Shown one piece after another: positions 8,756 through 17,332 of a stretch of DNA of 64,000 nucleotides. A program made the position numbers and the translations under genes. The notes under the pieces are model-generated. The model made no database searches. It was not told where the DNA came from and saw nothing but the letters and a program-made list of their open reading frames with translations. Origin of the DNA: Streptomyces sp. NBC_01463 (GTDB lineage Bacteria > Actinomycetota > Actinomycetes > Streptomycetales > Streptomycetaceae); assembly GCA_036227345.1 (NCBI GenBank), contig CP109468.1:2790001-2854000 (forward strand), in the 5' to 3' direction. Position 1 is the first letter of the stretch. Every line of letters begins with the position of its first letter.

Positions 8756-9400
8756 TTAGTAGCACTCCTTGACGCCCTTGTGGAGCTTCAGCGACAGACC
8801 GGGCAGCTCGAACGTGCCGGCCGTCGTGGCCCATGCCCGCTGCTCGACCTTCTTCAGCGTGGCCACCTTGGCCCGCTGCGAGAAGCCGTACGGGTTGGCC
8901 TGCGTGCCGGGCTGGATGCCCGGGCCCTTCAGCGAACCGGCGGCGACGCCGATGTCGAGGTCCTCGAACTTCGCGTCCGCGTCGAGCTGCGAGACGTCGA
9001 GGTACAGGTCCTTGGCCTCGACCTTGCGGCCACCGGTCTTGTCCGGGTCACCGGCGGTGAGCTGGAGCGTCACGTTGCCGAGACCGAACGGCAGGTCGGG
9101 AGTGACGACCGACTGGCACATGTTGGTGATGGTGGCGCTGCTGAACCCGGACACGGCGACCGGGGCCGCCTGGTCCTTGCCCTTGAGGTCCTTGCCCGTC
9201 GCCACACTGCCGTACTGCACGAAGTCATGGCCGACCAGCTCATCCGCGCTGACCTTGAACTCCTGGCCGGACACGCTGAACGACGCGGCGAGCGCGCCCT
9301 GTGCCAGACCCACACCCACCGCGGCGGTGGCTATGACGCTCGGCACCATGACGACAGCGAAACGCTTCCATCTCGTGCCACCGCGAACCTGGGAACTCAT
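8756..9400 (-). CDS. DUF6230 exported protein
   Basis: 214 aa. An Arg/Lys-rich start (MSSQVRGGTRWKR) leads into a hydrophobic stretch at about 16-38 ending GALAASF, a signal peptide or single anchor. The rest is a beta-rich domain with the DUF6230 features FSVSGQEFKVSADELVG and LPGLSLKLHKGVKECY. Members of this family are often labelled cholesterol esterase, but I see no GxSxG motif, so I do not adopt that name. The ATG at 9400 has AAGGAGG about nine bases upstream. It is the first gene of a three-gene cluster with DUF6114, behind a long control region that holds two TTACT/AGTAA inverted repeats. Confidence 0.8.
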   Translation of the reverse strand: MSSQVRGGTRWKRFAVVMVPSVIATAAVGVGLAQGALAASFSVSGQEFKVSADELVGHDFVQYGSVATGKDLKGKDQAAPVAVSGFSSATITNMCQSVVTPDLPFGLGNVTLQLTAGDPDKTGGRKVEAKDLYLDVSQLDADAKFEDLDIGVAAGSLKGPGIQPGTQANPYGFSQRAKVATLKKVEQRAWATTAGTFELPGLSLKLHKGVKECY

Positions 9401-9751
9401 ACTTTTCCTCCTTCTCGGACGTACATCTCCGGCCTGGCATCCTGCCCGACCTGGGATGGGAGAAGTGCTACGTCCTCGGAAAGGAGAGCGCCCGCAAACG
9501 GAGACGTGAACCGCGTCCGAATCACTGGCGATCACCCCCGAGCGACAACCACTGGCCACGCGTTCGCGCAACCTGTTCGGACAGGCCCTGCCGGTGAGCA
9601 GGAACCCCCCTGTCCGGAACCGGCGCCACTGCCGCCGATCCACTCGGTGGGGACCCAACGGAGCCGCCGCACCGACTGGCAGCCGGACTGGCGTTATTGG
9701 ACCGAGCGTGGCCGATCGTGGTCCATTCGCGGCCGTGACACAAGGGGGTTC

Positions 9752-9767
9752 GTTACTCGCTAGTAAC
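9752..9767. promoter_or_regulatory. inverted repeat GTTACT-N4-AGTAAC
   Basis: GTTACT (9752-9757) and AGTAAC (9762-9767) form a perfect dyad, shaped like a TetR-type operator. It lies 352 bp upstream of the DUF6230 start codon. A related dyad is at 9883-9895. Confidence 0.5.
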
Positions 9768-9882
9768 GGCCCGATAACCGACCCACGACCGGGCGGCACC
9801 GACCGGCCACACAGGGTTGCCCCGACCGGGCAGACGAATGGCGTCATTGGCGATCGAAATCGGACAGATCCCGATGATCGAT

Positions 9883-9895
9883 TTACTGCGAGTAA
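9883..9895. promoter_or_regulatory. inverted repeat TTACT-N3-AGTAA
   Basis: TTACT (9883-9887) and AGTAA (9891-9895) repeat the half-sites of the dyad at 9752-9767 with one base less between them. The shared half-sites suggest that one regulator uses both. Confidence 0.45.
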
Positions 9896-9957
9896 CAGGG
9901 CATGCTTTTATCAAGATTTGGTAAAGCGAAGCCATCTCTTAGCGCCGGAACGCGAAA

Positions 9958-9990
9958 ACGGCCGTGACCCCCGCCGGGGGCCACGGCCGT
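9958..9990 (-). terminator. terminator of the thioredoxin-TPR gene
   Basis: ACGGCCGTGACCCCCG (9958-9973) pairs with CGGGGGCCACGGCCGT (9975-9990) with a single mismatch. It lies ten bases past the stop codon. Confidence 0.75.
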
Positions 9991-9999
9991 GTTGTCAGA

Positions 10000-10974
10000 T
10001 CAGAACAAGACGCGCGCGAGTGCGGTCCGCGCGGCGCCGACACGCGGGTCCTCGGGGCCGATCACCTCGAAGAGCTCCAGGAGACGGACCCGTACACGGT
10101 CCCGGTCGTCACCGAAATTGCGGCGGACCGTCTCGACGAGCCGGCCGAACGCGTCCTCGACATGACCGCCGACCAGATCGAGGTCGGCCGCCGCGATCTG
10201 CGCGTCCACGTCACCCGGATCCCCGGCGGCGTCCTTGCGGACCTGCTGCGGGTCCATCTGCTGGACCCGGGCCAGGAGTTCCGCCTGGGCGAGGCCCAGC
10301 TTGGCCTCGCTGTTGGCCGGTTCGTCCGAGAGGACGTTCTTGTACGCCTGGACGGCGCCGGCGAAGTCATTGGCGTCCAGCGCCTGCGCGGCCGCCTCCA
10401 GCAGTGCGTCGTACGGTCCCGCGGGCACCTCGGGAGCCTGCGCCGCCTCGGGGCCCGCCTCGTCCTGGTCGACCGCGATGCCGGTGAGGCCGAACCGCTC
10501 CTCGCCCACCTGGATCAGCTGGTCCAGCGTCTCGCGGATCTGCGACTCGGGGGCGGCGCCCTGGAAGAGGGGCAGCGCCTGTCCGGCGACCACGGCGAAG
10601 ACCGCCGGGATGCCCTGGATCCCGAACTGCTGCATCAGCATCTGGTTGGCGTCGACGTCGACCTTGGCCAGGACGAAACGGCCGTTGTACTCACGGGCCA
10701 GGCGCTCCAGGAGCGGGCCCAGCTGCTTGCACGGCTCGCACCACTCGGCCCAGAAGTCGATGACGACCGGGACCTCGGCGGAGCGCTGCAGGACATCGCT
10801 CTCGAATCCCGCCTCATCGACATCGATCACGAGGGAGGACGGGGGTACGGCTGCGGGGCCACCCTGCCGGGCGGTCTCGGCACGGGCCTGCTCCGCCTTC
10901 ACCTTGGCCTCACCGGCCGCCTTCACCGCGGCGAGGTCGACGACGCCGCTCATGGACATGTTCCTAGGCTGCAT
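10000..10974 (-). CDS. thioredoxin-TPR protein, CnoX/YbbN-like
   Basis: 324 aa. A thioredoxin fold at about residues 45-155 keeps the redox motif WCEPC (Cys79 and Cys82) and the cis-proline block GIPAVFAV. The C-terminal half (about 180-320) is helical with TPR-like repeats (FAGAVQAYKNVLSDEPANSEAKLGLAQAELLA) and ends in a YbbN-type segment. E. coli CnoX is a chaperedoxin that protects proteins from oxidation and hands them to chaperones; that role here is inference. The ATG at 10974 has GGAGG eight bases upstream; ATGs at 10959 and 10953 lack such a site. It stands alone with its own terminator. Confidence 0.85.
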   Translation of the reverse strand: MQPRNMSMSGVVDLAAVKAAGEAKVKAEQARAETARQGGPAAVPPSSLVIDVDEAGFESDVLQRSAEVPVVIDFWAEWCEPCKQLGPLLERLAREYNGRFVLAKVDVDANQMLMQQFGIQGIPAVFAVVAGQALPLFQGAAPESQIRETLDQLIQVGEERFGLTGIAVDQDEAGPEAAQAPEVPAGPYDALLEAAAQALDANDFAGAVQAYKNVLSDEPANSEAKLGLAQAELLARVQQMDPQQVRKDAAGDPGDVDAQIAAADLDLVGGHVEDAFGRLVETVRRNFGDDRDRVRVRLLELFEVIGPEDPRVGAARTALARVLF

Positions 10975-11172
10975 GCGTACATCCTCCCCCCTCGGCGCAC
11001 TGATCCGGAAAGCGATACGGGAACCGCGTCCGTCCGCAGCCCCCGCCGGTGTGCGAGGTGCACGGACAGACACGGTCCGAGGGCCCCTGAAGACCCGGTT
11101 CGGCACCCGGTCCCCACCCGGTGCCTGTGGCTGTCACTCGTTCGTCGCGCGGCGACGGCCCGGCCGTCGTCC

Positions 11173-11195
11173 TTACGCTACGACCCGTAGCGTAA
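11173..11195. promoter_or_regulatory. 23-bp dyad, likely TetR operator
   Basis: TTACGCTACG (11173-11182), ACC, then CGTAGCGTAA (11186-11195): perfect 10-base arms. It lies 95 bp upstream of the TetR gene at 11291, within the 316-bp divergent gap behind the thioredoxin gene. Autoregulation by that TetR protein is the simplest reading. I see nothing else definite in 10975-11290. Confidence 0.55.
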
Positions 11196-11290
11196 CTGGC
11201 ACCCGCCCCCGGTGCACAAGAGTGTTCGGTGATCTGTCTCACGGCGAACGGGGTCGGCCGGTTCTGGCTACTGGCGGGTATGGTCACGGG

Positions 11291-11920
11291 ATGCTGAGCC
11301 GCAGCCACCCCAAAGCCCCACGAACGGGACGTCCGCGCAGTGCCGCGGCCGACGAGGCGATCCTCGAAGCCACCAGAGCCTCGCTGGTCGACCTCGGCTG
11401 GTCGAAGCTGACGATGGGTGATGTGGCGACGCGTGCGGGGGTCGCGAAGACGACGCTGTACCGGCGCTGGGCGGGCAAGAACGAACTGGTCGTGGACGCG
11501 GTCGCGGTGCTCTTCGACGAGCTGGAACTGCCGGACCTGGGCAGCCTGTCCGCTGATGTGCAGGCGGTGGTGCTGCAGTTCGCCGCGCTGCTGGAGCGGC
11601 CGGAGACCCAGACCGCGCTGATGGCGGTGGTCGCGGAGTCGACCCGCGACGAGGCGCTGCGCACCCGCATCCGCGACTCGATCGTGGACCGGCAGAAACG
11701 TCTCGTCCTCCAGGGACGGCAACGGGCGCAGGAGCGCGGCGAACTGCCCGTCGAGCAGGACGAGGCCACGGCGGCCCTGACGGCCGACCTGATCTTCGAC
11801 GTGATCGCCGGCGCGGTGGTGCACCGGGCCCTGGTGAGCGCCGAGCCCGTCGACGCGGACTGGGCCCGGCGCTTCACGCTGCTGCTCCTCGCGGGCCTGG
11901 GCGCGGCCGCCGCGGGCTAG
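11291..11920 (+). CDS. TetR-family transcriptional regulator
   Basis: 209 aa. The N-terminal helix-turn-helix is clear (LTMGDVATRAGVAKTTLYRRWAGKNELVVDAV, about residues 40-71), preceded by a basic arm (RTGRPRS). The C-terminal 120 residues match the TetR_C_11-like ligand domain type only in general pattern. The ATG at 11291 has only a weak GCGGG/CACGGG upstream. A 23-bp dyad lies 95 bp upstream. It converges with the secreted hydrolase gene, with eight bases between stops, so neither has room for its own terminator. Ligand unknown. Confidence 0.85.
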   Translation: MLSRSHPKAPRTGRPRSAAADEAILEATRASLVDLGWSKLTMGDVATRAGVAKTTLYRRWAGKNELVVDAVAVLFDELELPDLGSLSADVQAVVLQFAALLERPETQTALMAVVAESTRDEALRTRIRDSIVDRQKRLVLQGRQRAQERGELPVEQDEATAALTADLIFDVIAGAVVHRALVSAEPVDADWARRFTLLLLAGLGAAAAG

Positions 11921-11928
11921 GGGCTACG

Positions 11929-13002
11929 TCACTGCCAGGCGCAACTGCCCAGCGTGGCCCGGCCGGAGGCGACGAGGCGGTCCGCCTGCTTCGGTGCCAT
12001 CAGCTTCGTGTGGTCGCCGTGGCAGACGACCGTGCGGTCCCCGTGCCCGGCGAGGTCCACCAGGATCTGGTCCCAGTGGCGGTACTGGACGTCATGGCCG
12101 GAGTCCGCGTACGTCCGCACCACCGGGGTGACCGGCAGCGCCTCGCGCCAGGTGGCGAGGGTGGCCGGCGGGACGGTGGTGTCCTTCTCGCCGCCGTAGA
12201 GGTACACCGGAGCCTTCAGTTTCGACAGGTCGGGGCCGGGGCGCTCGCAGTAGAGCCGCTGTTCGTGCACCTGCGGGGCCGGATCGGACTTCTGGCCGCG
12301 CTGGTTGTACGTGCGGGCCCCTTCCTCGTACGCGGTGTCGGCGAAGCCCGGGATGGACTTGACGGCGCTGTCGTCGGGGAAGGCCCACCAGGAGCGCGGG
12401 TCGGCGATCGAGTCCTTGACCGCGTCGGCCAGCGCGTCGTCGCTCAGGCCGCAGTACGCGGGCTTCTCGCCGTACGGCGGGAGCGCGGCGGCGAGGTGGA
12501 GGGCCTTGATGCGGCCGGGGGCGCGTGCGGCGAGCTCGGCGGCGTAGGGGCCGCCGCCGGAGATCGCGACGACGGAGACCTTGCCGACGCCGATCCGGTC
12601 CAGGACCTCCAGGGCGTCCTTCGCGAAGTCGGCCTTGCCCAGGGACTTGTCGTACTCCGTGTCGCCGAAGCCGTTGCGTTCCACGGAGATCAGGCGCAGG
12701 CCGAGGTTCTCGCGGGTGGTGCGGAAGAAGTCCGTCATGTGCGCCGCCCGGGCGCTCGTGCCGGTGCCGCCGATAAAGAGGACCGGGGTGCCGCCCCGGC
12801 GGCCCTCGTCGATGTAGTGCGCGGTCCGGCCGGTGGAGAGCTCCGCCGCCTTCACGTCCGGCCCCAGCGAGTCGAAGGTGTCCTGCACCCCCGGCTTCGG
12901 TGCCGGTGCGGCGCTGACCGCCGTGGAGCCGCTGACCAGCAGCGTTCCGAGTACGGCGAGTGCGGCGCCGGCCGCGGCGGTGATTCTCCCGGACAGTCTC
13001 AC
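11929..13002 (-). CDS. secreted alpha/beta hydrolase
   Basis: 357 aa. A signal peptide at 1-31 ends STAVSA-AP. The alpha/beta fold shows an oxyanion strand VLFIGGTG (about 74-81), the nucleophile elbow AISGG with Ser148, and a C-terminal DSGHDVQY with the likely catalytic His. The elbow has Ala where Gly is usual in GxSxG. The substrate cannot be told; Streptomyces has many such secreted esterase or haloperoxidase-like proteins. The GTG at 13002 has TGGAGG about five bases upstream. icmA ends 84 bp upstream on the same strand. Confidence 0.82.
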   Translation of the reverse strand: MRLSGRITAAAGAALAVLGTLLVSGSTAVSAAPAPKPGVQDTFDSLGPDVKAAELSTGRTAHYIDEGRRGGTPVLFIGGTGTSARAAHMTDFFRTTRENLGLRLISVERNGFGDTEYDKSLGKADFAKDALEVLDRIGVGKVSVVAISGGGPYAAELAARAPGRIKALHLAAALPPYGEKPAYCGLSDDALADAVKDSIADPRSWWAFPDDSAVKSIPGFADTAYEEGARTYNQRGQKSDPAPQVHEQRLYCERPGPDLSKLKAPVYLYGGEKDTTVPPATLATWREALPVTPVVRTYADSGHDVQYRHWDQILVDLAGHGDRTVVCHGDHTKLMAPKQADRLVASGRATLGSCAWQ

Positions 13003-13086
13003 GGTGTTCCTCCAGGGGTGGTGCGGGTATCGCGGCTGCGCCTACCCGGACCCCCGGAGGTGACACCTGTAACTACCAACTACCTG

Positions 13087-14787
13087 TCAGAAGCCGGGCG
13101 GCTCCGTGTAGGTGCCCCACTCCTCGCGCAGCACCCCGCAGATCTCGCCGAGGGTCGCCTCGGCGCGGACGGCGTCGAGCATCGGCGCGATCATGTTGGA
13201 GCCGTCGCGGGCGGCGGCCAGCATCGCGTCCAGCGCGGCGGACACCCTGGCGTCGTCGCGGCCCTCCTTGCGGCCGGCGAGCTCCCGGACCTGCTCGCGC
13301 TCGACCTCGTGGCTGACCCGGAGGATCTCCAGGTCGCCGGTGACCGAGCCGTGGGCCACGTTGACGCCGACGACGCGCTTGTCGCCCTTCTCCAGGGACT
13401 GCTGGTAGCGGAAGGCCGACTCGGCGATCTCGCCGGTGAACCAGCCGTCCTCGATGCCGCGCAGGATGCCGGAGGTCATCGGGCCGACGGGGTGCCGCCC
13501 GTCCGGGTGGGCGCGGGTGCCGCGCTCCCGGATCTGGTCGAAGATCTTCTCGGCCTCCGCCTCGATCCGGTCGGTGAGCTGCTCCACGAACCAGGAACCG
13601 CCCAGCGGGTCGGCCACGTTGGCGACCCCGGTCTCCTCCATCAGCACCTGCTGGGTGCGCAGCGCGATCTCGGCGGCCTGCTCGGAGGGGAGCGCGAGGG
13701 TCTCGTCGAGGGCGTTGGTGTGCAGGGAGTTGGTGCCGCCGAGGACGGCGGAGAGCGCCTCGACCGCGGTGCGTACGACGTTGTTGTACGGCTGCTGGGC
13801 GGTCAGCGAGACCCCGGCGGTCTGGGTGTGGAAGCGGAGCCACTGCGCCTTGTCGGTCTTCGCGCCGTACGTCTCCTTCATCCAGCGGGCCCAGATCCGG
13901 CGGGCGGCGCGGAACTTGGCGATCTCCTCGAAGAAGTCGAGGTGCGCGTCGAAGAAGAAGGAGAGGCCGGGGGCGAAGGTGTCGACGTCGAGGCCGCGGG
14001 AGAGGCCGAGCTCCACGTAGCCGAAGCCGTCGGCGAGGGTGTAGGCGAGCTCCTGCGCGGCCGTGGCTCCGGCCTCGCGGATGTGGTAGCCGGAGACGGA
14101 GAGCGGCTTGTAGGCGGGGATGTCGCGGGCGCAGTGCTCCATCAGGTCGCCGATGAGGCGCAGATGGGGCTCGGGCTGGAAGAGCCACTCCTTCTGCGCG
14201 ATGTACTCCTTGAAGATGTCCGTCTGCAGCGTGCCGTTGAGCACGGCCGGGTCGACGCCCTGGCGCTCGGCGGCGACCAGGTACATGCAGAAGACGGGCA
14301 CGGCCGGGCCGCTGATCGTCATCGAGGTGGTGACGTCGCCGAGCGGGATGTCCTTGAAGAGGACCTCCATGTCGGCGGCGGAGTCGATGGCCACTCCGCA
14401 GTGGCCGACCTCGCCGAGCGCGCGGGGGTCGTCGGAGTCCCGGCCCATCAGCGTCGGCATGTCGAAGGCGACGCTCAGCCCGCCGCCGCCCGCGGCGAGG
14501 ATCATCTTGTAGCGCTCGTTGGTCTGCTCGGCGTTGCCGAAGCCGGCGAACTGGCGGATGGTCCAGGTGCGGCCGCGGTAGCCCGTGGGGTGCAGGCCAC
14601 GGGTGAAGGGGTACTCGCCGGGCCAGCCGATCCGCTCGAAGCCCTCGTAGGCGTCCCCGGGCCGGGGCCCGTAGACGGGCTCGACCGGGTCCCCGGAGAG
14701 CGTGGTGAAGTCCGCGTCGCGCTTGCGGGCCTTGTCGTAACGGGCCTGCCAGCGCTGGCGGCCTTCCTCGATCGCGTCTGCGTCCAT
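13087..14787 (-). CDS. icmA: isobutyryl-CoA mutase large subunit
   Basis: 566 aa. The adenosylcobalamin-dependent enzyme interconverts isobutyryl-CoA and n-butyryl-CoA, linking valine breakdown with butyrate and polyketide precursors. It has the TIM-barrel substrate domain but not the B12-binding domain, which is on the separate IcmB subunit; IcmB is not in this window. Specificity is readable: Phe80 (RQFAGFG) and Gln198 (IAQKEW) occupy the places of Tyr89 and Arg207 of methylmalonyl-CoA mutase, the two residues known to distinguish Icm. The ATG has GGTGG immediately upstream, and a perfect 24-bp palindrome lies eight bases before it. Confidence 0.94.
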   Translation of the reverse strand: MDADAIEEGRQRWQARYDKARKRDADFTTLSGDPVEPVYGPRPGDAYEGFERIGWPGEYPFTRGLHPTGYRGRTWTIRQFAGFGNAEQTNERYKMILAAGGGGLSVAFDMPTLMGRDSDDPRALGEVGHCGVAIDSAADMEVLFKDIPLGDVTTSMTISGPAVPVFCMYLVAAERQGVDPAVLNGTLQTDIFKEYIAQKEWLFQPEPHLRLIGDLMEHCARDIPAYKPLSVSGYHIREAGATAAQELAYTLADGFGYVELGLSRGLDVDTFAPGLSFFFDAHLDFFEEIAKFRAARRIWARWMKETYGAKTDKAQWLRFHTQTAGVSLTAQQPYNNVVRTAVEALSAVLGGTNSLHTNALDETLALPSEQAAEIALRTQQVLMEETGVANVADPLGGSWFVEQLTDRIEAEAEKIFDQIRERGTRAHPDGRHPVGPMTSGILRGIEDGWFTGEIAESAFRYQQSLEKGDKRVVGVNVAHGSVTGDLEILRVSHEVEREQVRELAGRKEGRDDARVSAALDAMLAAARDGSNMIAPMLDAVRAEATLGEICGVLREEWGTYTEPPGF

Positions 14788-14794
14788 GCCACCA

Positions 14795-14818
14795 ATTTAC
14801 TAGGACGTCCTAGTAAAT
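14795..14818. promoter_or_regulatory. perfect 24-bp palindrome at the icmA start
   Basis: Each half reads ATTTACTAGGAC from the outside in (14795-14806 and its complement 14807-14818). It begins eight bases upstream of the icmA ATG, where a bound protein would block initiation. A dedicated repressor site is inferred; I cannot name the protein. Confidence 0.65.
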
Positions 14819-14828
14819 GTCGATGACA

Positions 14829-14857
14829 AACCGCCCGGTGCTCGGCACGGGGCGGTT
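14829..14857 (-). terminator. terminator of the DUF3817 gene
   Basis: AACCGCCC (14829-14836) pairs with GGGCGGTT (14850-14857), and GTGC with GCAC inside, with one G-G mismatch and a TCG loop. It begins ten bases past the DUF3817 stop and separates it from icmA. Confidence 0.75.
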
Positions 14858-14867
14858 CGGGTGCGGG

Positions 14868-15203
14868 TCAGGCCTTCGCGGTGGCGGCGGGGGCCGGGTC
14901 CGCGAGCAGCGGCTCGACCTCGCGGACGACCTTGCGCTCGACGAAGAACGCGGCCGTCGGGATGGTGCCGGAGAGCAGCACCCAGGCCAGCTTGCCCATC
15001 GGCCACTTCGCCTTGGAGCCCAGGTCGAAGGCGAAGATCAGGTAGATGATGTACAGCACGCCGTGGATCTGGGAGACGACGAGCGTCAGTCCCTCACCCT
15101 TGTCGAAGCCGTATTTGAAGATCATGCAGACGCAGAGGATCAGCAACATGACGGCGGTGACGTAAGCCATCACCCGATAGCGGGTCAGCACACTGCGTTT
15201 CAT
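14868..15203 (-). CDS. DUF3817 small membrane protein
   Basis: 111 aa with three hydrophobic helices (about 12-30, 43-60, 70-88) and the family core SQIHGVLYIIYLIFAFDLGSKAKWPMGKLAWVLLSGTIP. Function unknown. A paralogue lies at 28324-28674, sharing the HGVL-x-IIY and KWP positions. It is followed by its own terminator and lies 66 bp downstream of the MarR gene, probably in one transcript with it. Confidence 0.85.
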   Translation of the reverse strand: MKRSVLTRYRVMAYVTAVMLLILCVCMIFKYGFDKGEGLTLVVSQIHGVLYIIYLIFAFDLGSKAKWPMGKLAWVLLSGTIPTAAFFVERKVVREVEPLLADPAPAATAKA

Positions 15204-15269
15204 GCCATCGAGCGTAACCGGACACCCGGGGCGATCTTGCAGCGGCCCCGGCCCCCGGAACGGGCCTTC

Positions 15270-15797
15270 TCAGATCTCCTCGAAGTCCTGGGCGGCGATG
15301 CGCAGGGGGCGCAGCAGCGCGAAGATCTCGGCGCATTCCTCGGCGTCGTACACCCCGAGTCCGAACTCCATGGCGACCAGGTCCTGGGTGGCCGACTCGA
15401 CGACCTCGCGGCCCTTGTCGGTGATGGAGGCGAGCGTGCCGCGGCCGTCGTTCGGGTTGGGCCGCTTGTCGACGAGGCCGGAGCGCACCAGCCGGTCCAC
15501 GGTGTTCGTCACGGAGGTCGGGTGGACCATGAGCCGCTCACCGATCTTGGACATCGGCAGCTCACCGGCCTTGGAGAAGGTGAGCAGCACCAGCGCCTCG
15601 TAGCGCGCGAAGGTCAGTCCGTACGGTTTGACGACCGCGTCGACCTCGGCGAGCAGGATCTGCTGCGCCCGCATGATCGAGGTGATCGCCCCCATGGAGG
15701 GCACCGGGCCCCAGCGCTGCTGCCAGAGTTCGTCGGCGCGGGCGATGGGATCGAAGGGGAGACTGAGCGGCTTCGGCACGGCCACGACCTTACCCAT
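15270..15797 (-). CDS. MarR-family regulator
   Basis: 175 aa. A winged helix-turn-helix is seen (YEALVLLTFSKAGELPMSKIGERLMVHPTSVTNTVDRLVRSGLVDKRPNPNDGRGTLASITDKG, about residues 65-128), with the usual D-x-R wing motif. The ATG at 15797 overlaps the stop of the upstream transporter by eight bases (ATGGGTAA), favouring coupled translation; a GTG at 15818 is the alternative. Likely role: control of the adjacent transporter or DUF3817 gene. Gene order matches S. coelicolor SCO5413 (from memory). Confidence 0.85.
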   Translation of the reverse strand: MGKVVAVPKPLSLPFDPIARADELWQQRWGPVPSMGAITSIMRAQQILLAEVDAVVKPYGLTFARYEALVLLTFSKAGELPMSKIGERLMVHPTSVTNTVDRLVRSGLVDKRPNPNDGRGTLASITDKGREVVESATQDLVAMEFGLGVYDAEECAEIFALLRPLRIAAQDFEEI

Positions 15798-17259
15798 GGG
15801 GAACTTGCCGGTCCTCACCGTCTCGAACTTCGGTCCGGATCCGGATCGCGGGTGCGGACGCGGGCGCCGTCCGGCGGACCTCGGCGACGAGCAGCAGCAG
15901 GCACAGGGTGCCCAGGACCCCGGCTCCGGCGACCACCCCGTGCACGGGGAAGAACTCGGCGGCCAGACCGGCCAGGGCCATGCCGACGCCCTGGATCGTC
16001 ATCAGTCCGGCCGTGAGCAGGGTCATGGCCCGGCCGCGCAGCTCGTCGGGAACGGCCCCGACGAACCACTGGTCGAGCCCGATCACGTACGCCGATCCCG
16101 CACCGGCCAGCGCCAGCGCGACGGCCGCGAGGGCGACGCCCGGCCGGAAGCCGTAGAGCACGAGGGGCAGCAGCCCGGCGGCGGCGAGCGGCAGGACGAT
16201 CCGGGAGCGGGTACGGGGTCCGAGCGCGGCGCCCACGTACAGCTCGGCGGCGATGGAGCCGACCGGCATCGCGCACATCAGCAGCCCGAGCGCGGCGCTG
16301 CCCACCCCGATCTCGTCGGCGTACGGGGCGGCCAGCGCCTCCGGTGCCACGACGAACATCGGGGGCAGCCAGAAGAGCAGCATCAGCGCCCGGACCCGGC
16401 GGTCGCCGAGCACCAGCCGGGCGCCGGAGAGCGACTCCCCCAGCAGGGTGCCGCCGCCCTTCCCGGCGGTGCGGGCGGGCCGGGCGCGGGTGCCGAGGCG
16501 GAGCAGGGCGGCCGAGCAGAGGAAGGTGACGACGGTGATCGTGATCGCGCCGCGCGGGGTGACCACGGCGAGCAGCAGCCCGCCCACGCCGAAGCCGGCG
16601 AGCAGGGCGCTCTGGGAGATGATCCGCAGCAGCGAGCGGCCGAGGACGAACAGGTCGCCCTCGCCCAGGATGTCGGTGAGCGCGGCCATCCTGGTCCCGG
16701 TGAAGACGGGCGAGACGGCGGCGACGAGGCAGCGCAGCACGAGGAGTCCGGCGACCGGGGTGCCCGGCAGCACCATCACGGCGACGCAGCCGGCGCAGAT
16801 CAGATCGCAGGTGACCAGGACCCGGCGGGCCGGGTAGCGGTCGGCGATCCCGGCGAAGAGCGTGCCGCCGACGAGGTAGGGCAGCATCCCGAGCGCGAAG
16901 GTGAGGGCGCTGAGCAGGGGCGAGGCGGTGAGGTCGTACACGAGGACGGTGAGGGCGAGTTCGCTGACGACCACGCCGAGCAGCGAGAGCAGATGCGCGG
17001 CGAAGACGGCCCGGAACTCGCGTACGGCGAAGACGGCACGGTAGCCGCGGGATGCGGGTGCGTCCTCGGCCGGCGCCCGGAGCGCGGGCGGTCCGCTCGG
17101 GTCGGGGGGACCTGTGCGCTCCGGGTGCGGGGCCGGGAGAGCGGCCGGTCCGGCGGGGGCGGGAGCCGTGGCGCGCGGGGCGGGCGGCGGGGTCCGCCGG
17201 CCGCCTGGGGTGTCCGTCGCTTCGGGGCCGCCCGTCACGGGCTCGGTGTCTCTCGGCAT
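15790..17259 (-). CDS. MFS transporter
   Basis: 489 aa, with about 12 predicted membrane helices after a 70-residue Pro/Ala/Thr-rich N-terminus. The loop between helices 2 and 3 carries the MFS motif A in the form GIADRYPARRVLV. The pattern is of the MFS_3 / enterobactin-exporter-like type, so efflux of a drug or metabolite is likely; the substrate is unknown. Two starts are possible (17310 or 17259), and neither has a strong ribosome-binding site; 17259 leaves 73 bp for the divergent promoter shared with the ArsR-like gene. Its stop overlaps the MarR start. Confidence 0.82.
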   Translation of the reverse strand: MPRDTEPVTGGPEATDTPGGRRTPPPAPRATAPAPAGPAALPAPHPERTGPPDPSGPPALRAPAEDAPASRGYRAVFAVREFRAVFAAHLLSLLGVVVSELALTVLVYDLTASPLLSALTFALGMLPYLVGGTLFAGIADRYPARRVLVTCDLICAGCVAVMVLPGTPVAGLLVLRCLVAAVSPVFTGTRMAALTDILGEGDLFVLGRSLLRIISQSALLAGFGVGGLLLAVVTPRGAITITVVTFLCSAALLRLGTRARPARTAGKGGGTLLGESLSGARLVLGDRRVRALMLLFWLPPMFVVAPEALAAPYADEIGVGSAALGLLMCAMPVGSIAAELYVGAALGPRTRSRIVLPLAAAGLLPLVLYGFRPGVALAAVALALAGAGSAYVIGLDQWFVGAVPDELRGRAMTLLTAGLMTIQGVGMALAGLAAEFFPVHGVVAGAGVLGTLCLLLLVAEVRRTAPASAPAIRIRTEVRDGEDRQVPHG

Positions 17260-17332
17260 GGACGCAGCCTGCGGGAGACGGGCACCCGTTCCGTAGACTT
17301 TCGGTCTCATCCGAATCTTCGCCGAGGCCCGT

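Larger units (their letters stand above)
9401..9957. other. 557-bp gene-free control region
   Basis: No convincing reading frame on either strand. It is more AT-rich than its surroundings, especially 9740-9955. It carries the two similar inverted repeats listed next and presumably the promoter(s) of the DUF6230 cluster. Confidence 0.6.

Noticed and set aside
8756..9400. Cholesterol esterase label for the DUF6230 protein
   Set aside because: No GxSxG or other hydrolase motif; beta-rich exported domain only.
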